Shown here: positions 61,801 through 64,000 of the stretch, in pieces
Position numbering within the stretch: the stretch's first letter is position 1
Layout of the letters: each line of letters opens with the position of its first letter
From: Cornus controversa
Taxonomy: Eukaryota > Streptophyta > Magnoliopsida > Cornales > Cornaceae
Assembly: GCA_026545225.1 (NCBI GenBank)
Contig: CM048847.1
Coordinates: 14,565,835 to 14,629,834, forward strand
Direction: 5' to 3'
Length of the DNA: 64,000 nt
Translations under genes and position numbers: made by a program
The notes under the pieces: model-generated
Database searches by the model: none
Told to the model about the DNA's origin: nothing
The model's input: the letters and a program-made list of their open reading frames with translations, nothing else

Positions 61801-64000
61801 TTGGAAAAAAGAAACTTATGATTCTGATTATGACACAACTTCTCAAGAAATGGGGTTTTTGAATCAGAACAACTGAAACTAAACTTGTTTCAAATCATCA
61901 ATAGCTTGGGAATTGTTTCTTTTACTTGTCCAGATGGTTGAAGTTGGCATAGAGCACCATACGGTTGTGATCATTCATGAGTGCAGCAAGGAATTACTCT
62001 TTTCGATTCAGTACGTCCACACGGTCGAATTAGGCATAAAGCAACGTATAATTCTATGTATGGCACGATTTCACGTGGATTGGACTTTTCGAATCAGGAC
62101 AGGTCAAACGAAACAAGTTCAAAACCGTTGTTGTCATTCTCTATTCTTCTGGACATCCAGATGGTCAATTCTAGCACAAAGCGCCATACGGTTGTGGTCA
62201 TGCCTGGTTATTGCAAGGAATTGTTCTTTTTGACTCAGAACAACTCAAACAAACATGGATGAAAATCGGATCGACATGCTCGTCGTTTCTTTGGGACCCT
62301 TTGATGGTTTCATTTAGAAAAAAATAGCGTACGATTAATATTATGGCACGACTTCTCTTGGAATGTGGTTTTCTAATCAAAACAACACAAATGAAACAAG
62401 TTTAAAATGGTTGGTAGCTTGCTAATTGTTTCCTTTAGATGTCCAAATAGTCGAACTTGGAACAAAGCGCCATACGGTTGTGCTGATGATCGGATTGACA
62501 TGTTCGTCACTTCTTTTGGATGCTTTGATGGTCTAATTTGGAAAAAAGAAACTTACGATTCTGATTATGGCACGACTTCTCAAGGAATGGGTTTTTGAAT
62601 CAGAACAACTCAAACTAAACTTATTTAAAATCCTCGATAGCTTGGAAATTGTTTCTTTTACTTTTCCAGATGGTTGAAGTTGGCATAGAGCACCATACGG
62701 TTGTGATCATTCATGAGTGCAGCAAGGAATTACTATTTTTGATTCAGGACGTCCTGATGGTTGAATTTGGCATAAAGCAATGAATAATTCTAAGTAAGGC
62801 ACAATTTCACGTGGATTGGACTTTTCGAATCAGGACAAGTCAAACGAAACAAGTTCGAAACCGTTGTTGTCATTCTCTATTTTTCTGGACATCCAGATGG
62901 TCAATTCTAGCACAAAGCGCCATACGGTTGTCGTCATACCTGATTACTGCAAGCGATAGTTTTTTCGACTCAGAATAACTCAAACAAACATGGATGAAGA
63001 TCGGATCGACATGCTCGTCGTTTCTTTGGGACGCTTTGATGGTTTCATTTAGAAAAAAGTAGCGTACGATTAGTATTATGGCACGACTTCTCTTGGAATG
63101 TGGTTTTCTAATCATAACAACTCAAATGAAACAAGTTTAAAATGGTTGGTAGCTTGCAAATTATTTCCTTTAGATGTCGAAACGGTCGAATTCGGAACAA
63201 AGCACCATACGGTTGTGATGAAGATCGGATTGACATGTTCGTCACTTCTTTTGGATGCTTTGATGGTCTAATTTGGAAAAAAGAAACTTACGATTCTGAT
63301 TATGACACAACTTCTCAAGGACTGGGGTTTTCGAATCAGAACAACTTAAACTAAACTTGTTTCAAATCATCGATAGCTTGGGAATTGTTTCTTTTAATTG
63401 TCCAGATGGTTGAAGTTGGCATAGAGCACCATACGGTTGTGATCATTCATGGGTGCAGCAAGGAATTACTCTTTTCGATTCAGGACGTCCTCACGGTCGA
63501 ATTAGGCATAATGCAACGTATAATTCTATGTATGGCACGATTTCTCGTGGATTAGACTTTTCGAATCAGGACAGGTCAAACCAAACAAGTTCAAAACCGT
63601 TGTTGTCATTCTCTATTCTTCTAGACATCCAGATGGTCAATTCTAGGACAAAGCACCATACGGTTGTGGTCATGCCTGGTTATTGCAAGGAATTGTTCTT
63701 TTCGACTCATAACAACTCAAACAAACATGGATGAAGATCGGATCGACATGCTCGTCGTTTCTTTGGGACGCTTTGATGGTTTCATTTACAAAAAAACAGC
63801 GTACGATTAGTATTATGGCACGACTTCTCTTGGACTGTGGTTTTCTAATCATAACAACTCAAATGAAACAAGTTTAAAATGGTTGGTAGCTTACAAATTG
63901 TTTCCTTTAGATGTCAAAACGGTCGAATTTGGAACAAAGCACCATACGGTTGTGATGAAGATCGGATTGACATGTTCGTCACTTCTTTTGGATGCTTTGA
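58870..64000. repeat. HOR block 14: a, a, b/d, a, b, c, a/d
   Basis: Units start at 58870, 59607, 60343, 61080, 61817, 62554 and 63289; the last is cut by the window end. The unit at 59607 is one base short because CCAAAACAACTC became CCAAACAACTC at about 60167. The unit at 60343 is type b to about 60670 and type d after. The unit at 63289 is type a to about 63460 and type d after. No gene is present. Confidence 0.82.

Larger units (their letters stand above)
1..64000. repeat. Satellite DNA array with ~737-bp higher-order repeat
   Basis: The whole window is head-to-tail copies of one ~737-bp unit, all in the same orientation. Landmark motifs such as ATAGAGCACCATACGGTTGT and GCAACGTATAATTCTATG recur every 735-738 bp from end to end. 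There are 86 units plus two shortened ones. The first 33 bases are the tail of a unit begun outside the window, and the last unit is cut by the window end. No gene, tRNA, rRNA, complete mobile element or unique spacer longer than about 50 bp interrupts it. This organisation is typical of centromeric or pericentromeric satellites in plants and animals. The centromere role is inference, since the sequence alone cannot show it. Confidence 0.97.

Noticed and set aside
1-64000. CRISPR array
   Set aside because: Repeats are 737 bp with no unique short spacers, and all intervening sequence is itself repeated.
1-64000. Ribosomal DNA spacer, telomere or subtelomere repeat
   Set aside because: No rRNA coding sequence, no short G-rich telomere motif, and the internal A/B subunit structure fits satellite DNA.

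Overview
The window is one uninterrupted array of eukaryotic satellite DNA, with no gene I can support. A sequence of about 737 bp repeats head-to-tail on one strand from base 1 to base 64000. I count 86 copies, the last cut by the window edge, plus two shortened copies of 294 bp. Copy starts are 735-738 bp apart except at the shortened copies and at one insertion. The size, hand-estimated G+C of 35-40%, near-identity of copies and total lack of genes fit centromeric or heterochromatic satellite of a plant or animal. I cannot name the species or match the repeat to a known family from memory.

The 737-bp unit is itself composite. It holds six subunits that alternate between two related types, A and B, each about 143 bp when complete: A1 (143), B1 (87, shortened), A2 (140), B2 (143), A3 (143), B3 (81, shortened). 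The likely history is: a ~143-bp monomer, an A-B dimer of ~286 bp, a triplicated dimer that lost part of two B subunits, and amplification of that 737-bp higher-order repeat (HOR).

The HOR copies fall into recognisable variants, called here a, b, c, c', d and e. Their order forms a further tier of super-repeats: 3,239- and 6,185-bp displaced duplications (0-10 kb); an a-b pair of ~1,474 bp (9.5-12.4 kb); c-containing triples of 2,209 bp (13.2-18.4 kb); d-b-c of 2,209 bp three times (18.4-25.0 kb); d-a-b-c' of 2,946 bp twice (25.0-30.9 kb); a 9,576-bp displaced copy of the 23-27 kb segment at 33-37 kb; a-b-c' of 2,210 bp twice (39.7-44.1 kb); and a seven-unit 5,157-bp tandem duplication (48.6-58.9 kb). 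This is what repeated unequal exchange and gene conversion would leave.

The only foreign sequence I see is a short poly(A)-tailed insertion at 12837-12887 with a 7-bp target-site duplication. A sister unit near 38.66 kb carries the same flanking private variants and an empty site. Open frames up to 153 codons occur in every unit, but they overlap on both strands, often lack ATG, and lie in a repeat whose length is not a multiple of three. I treat them as chance frames.
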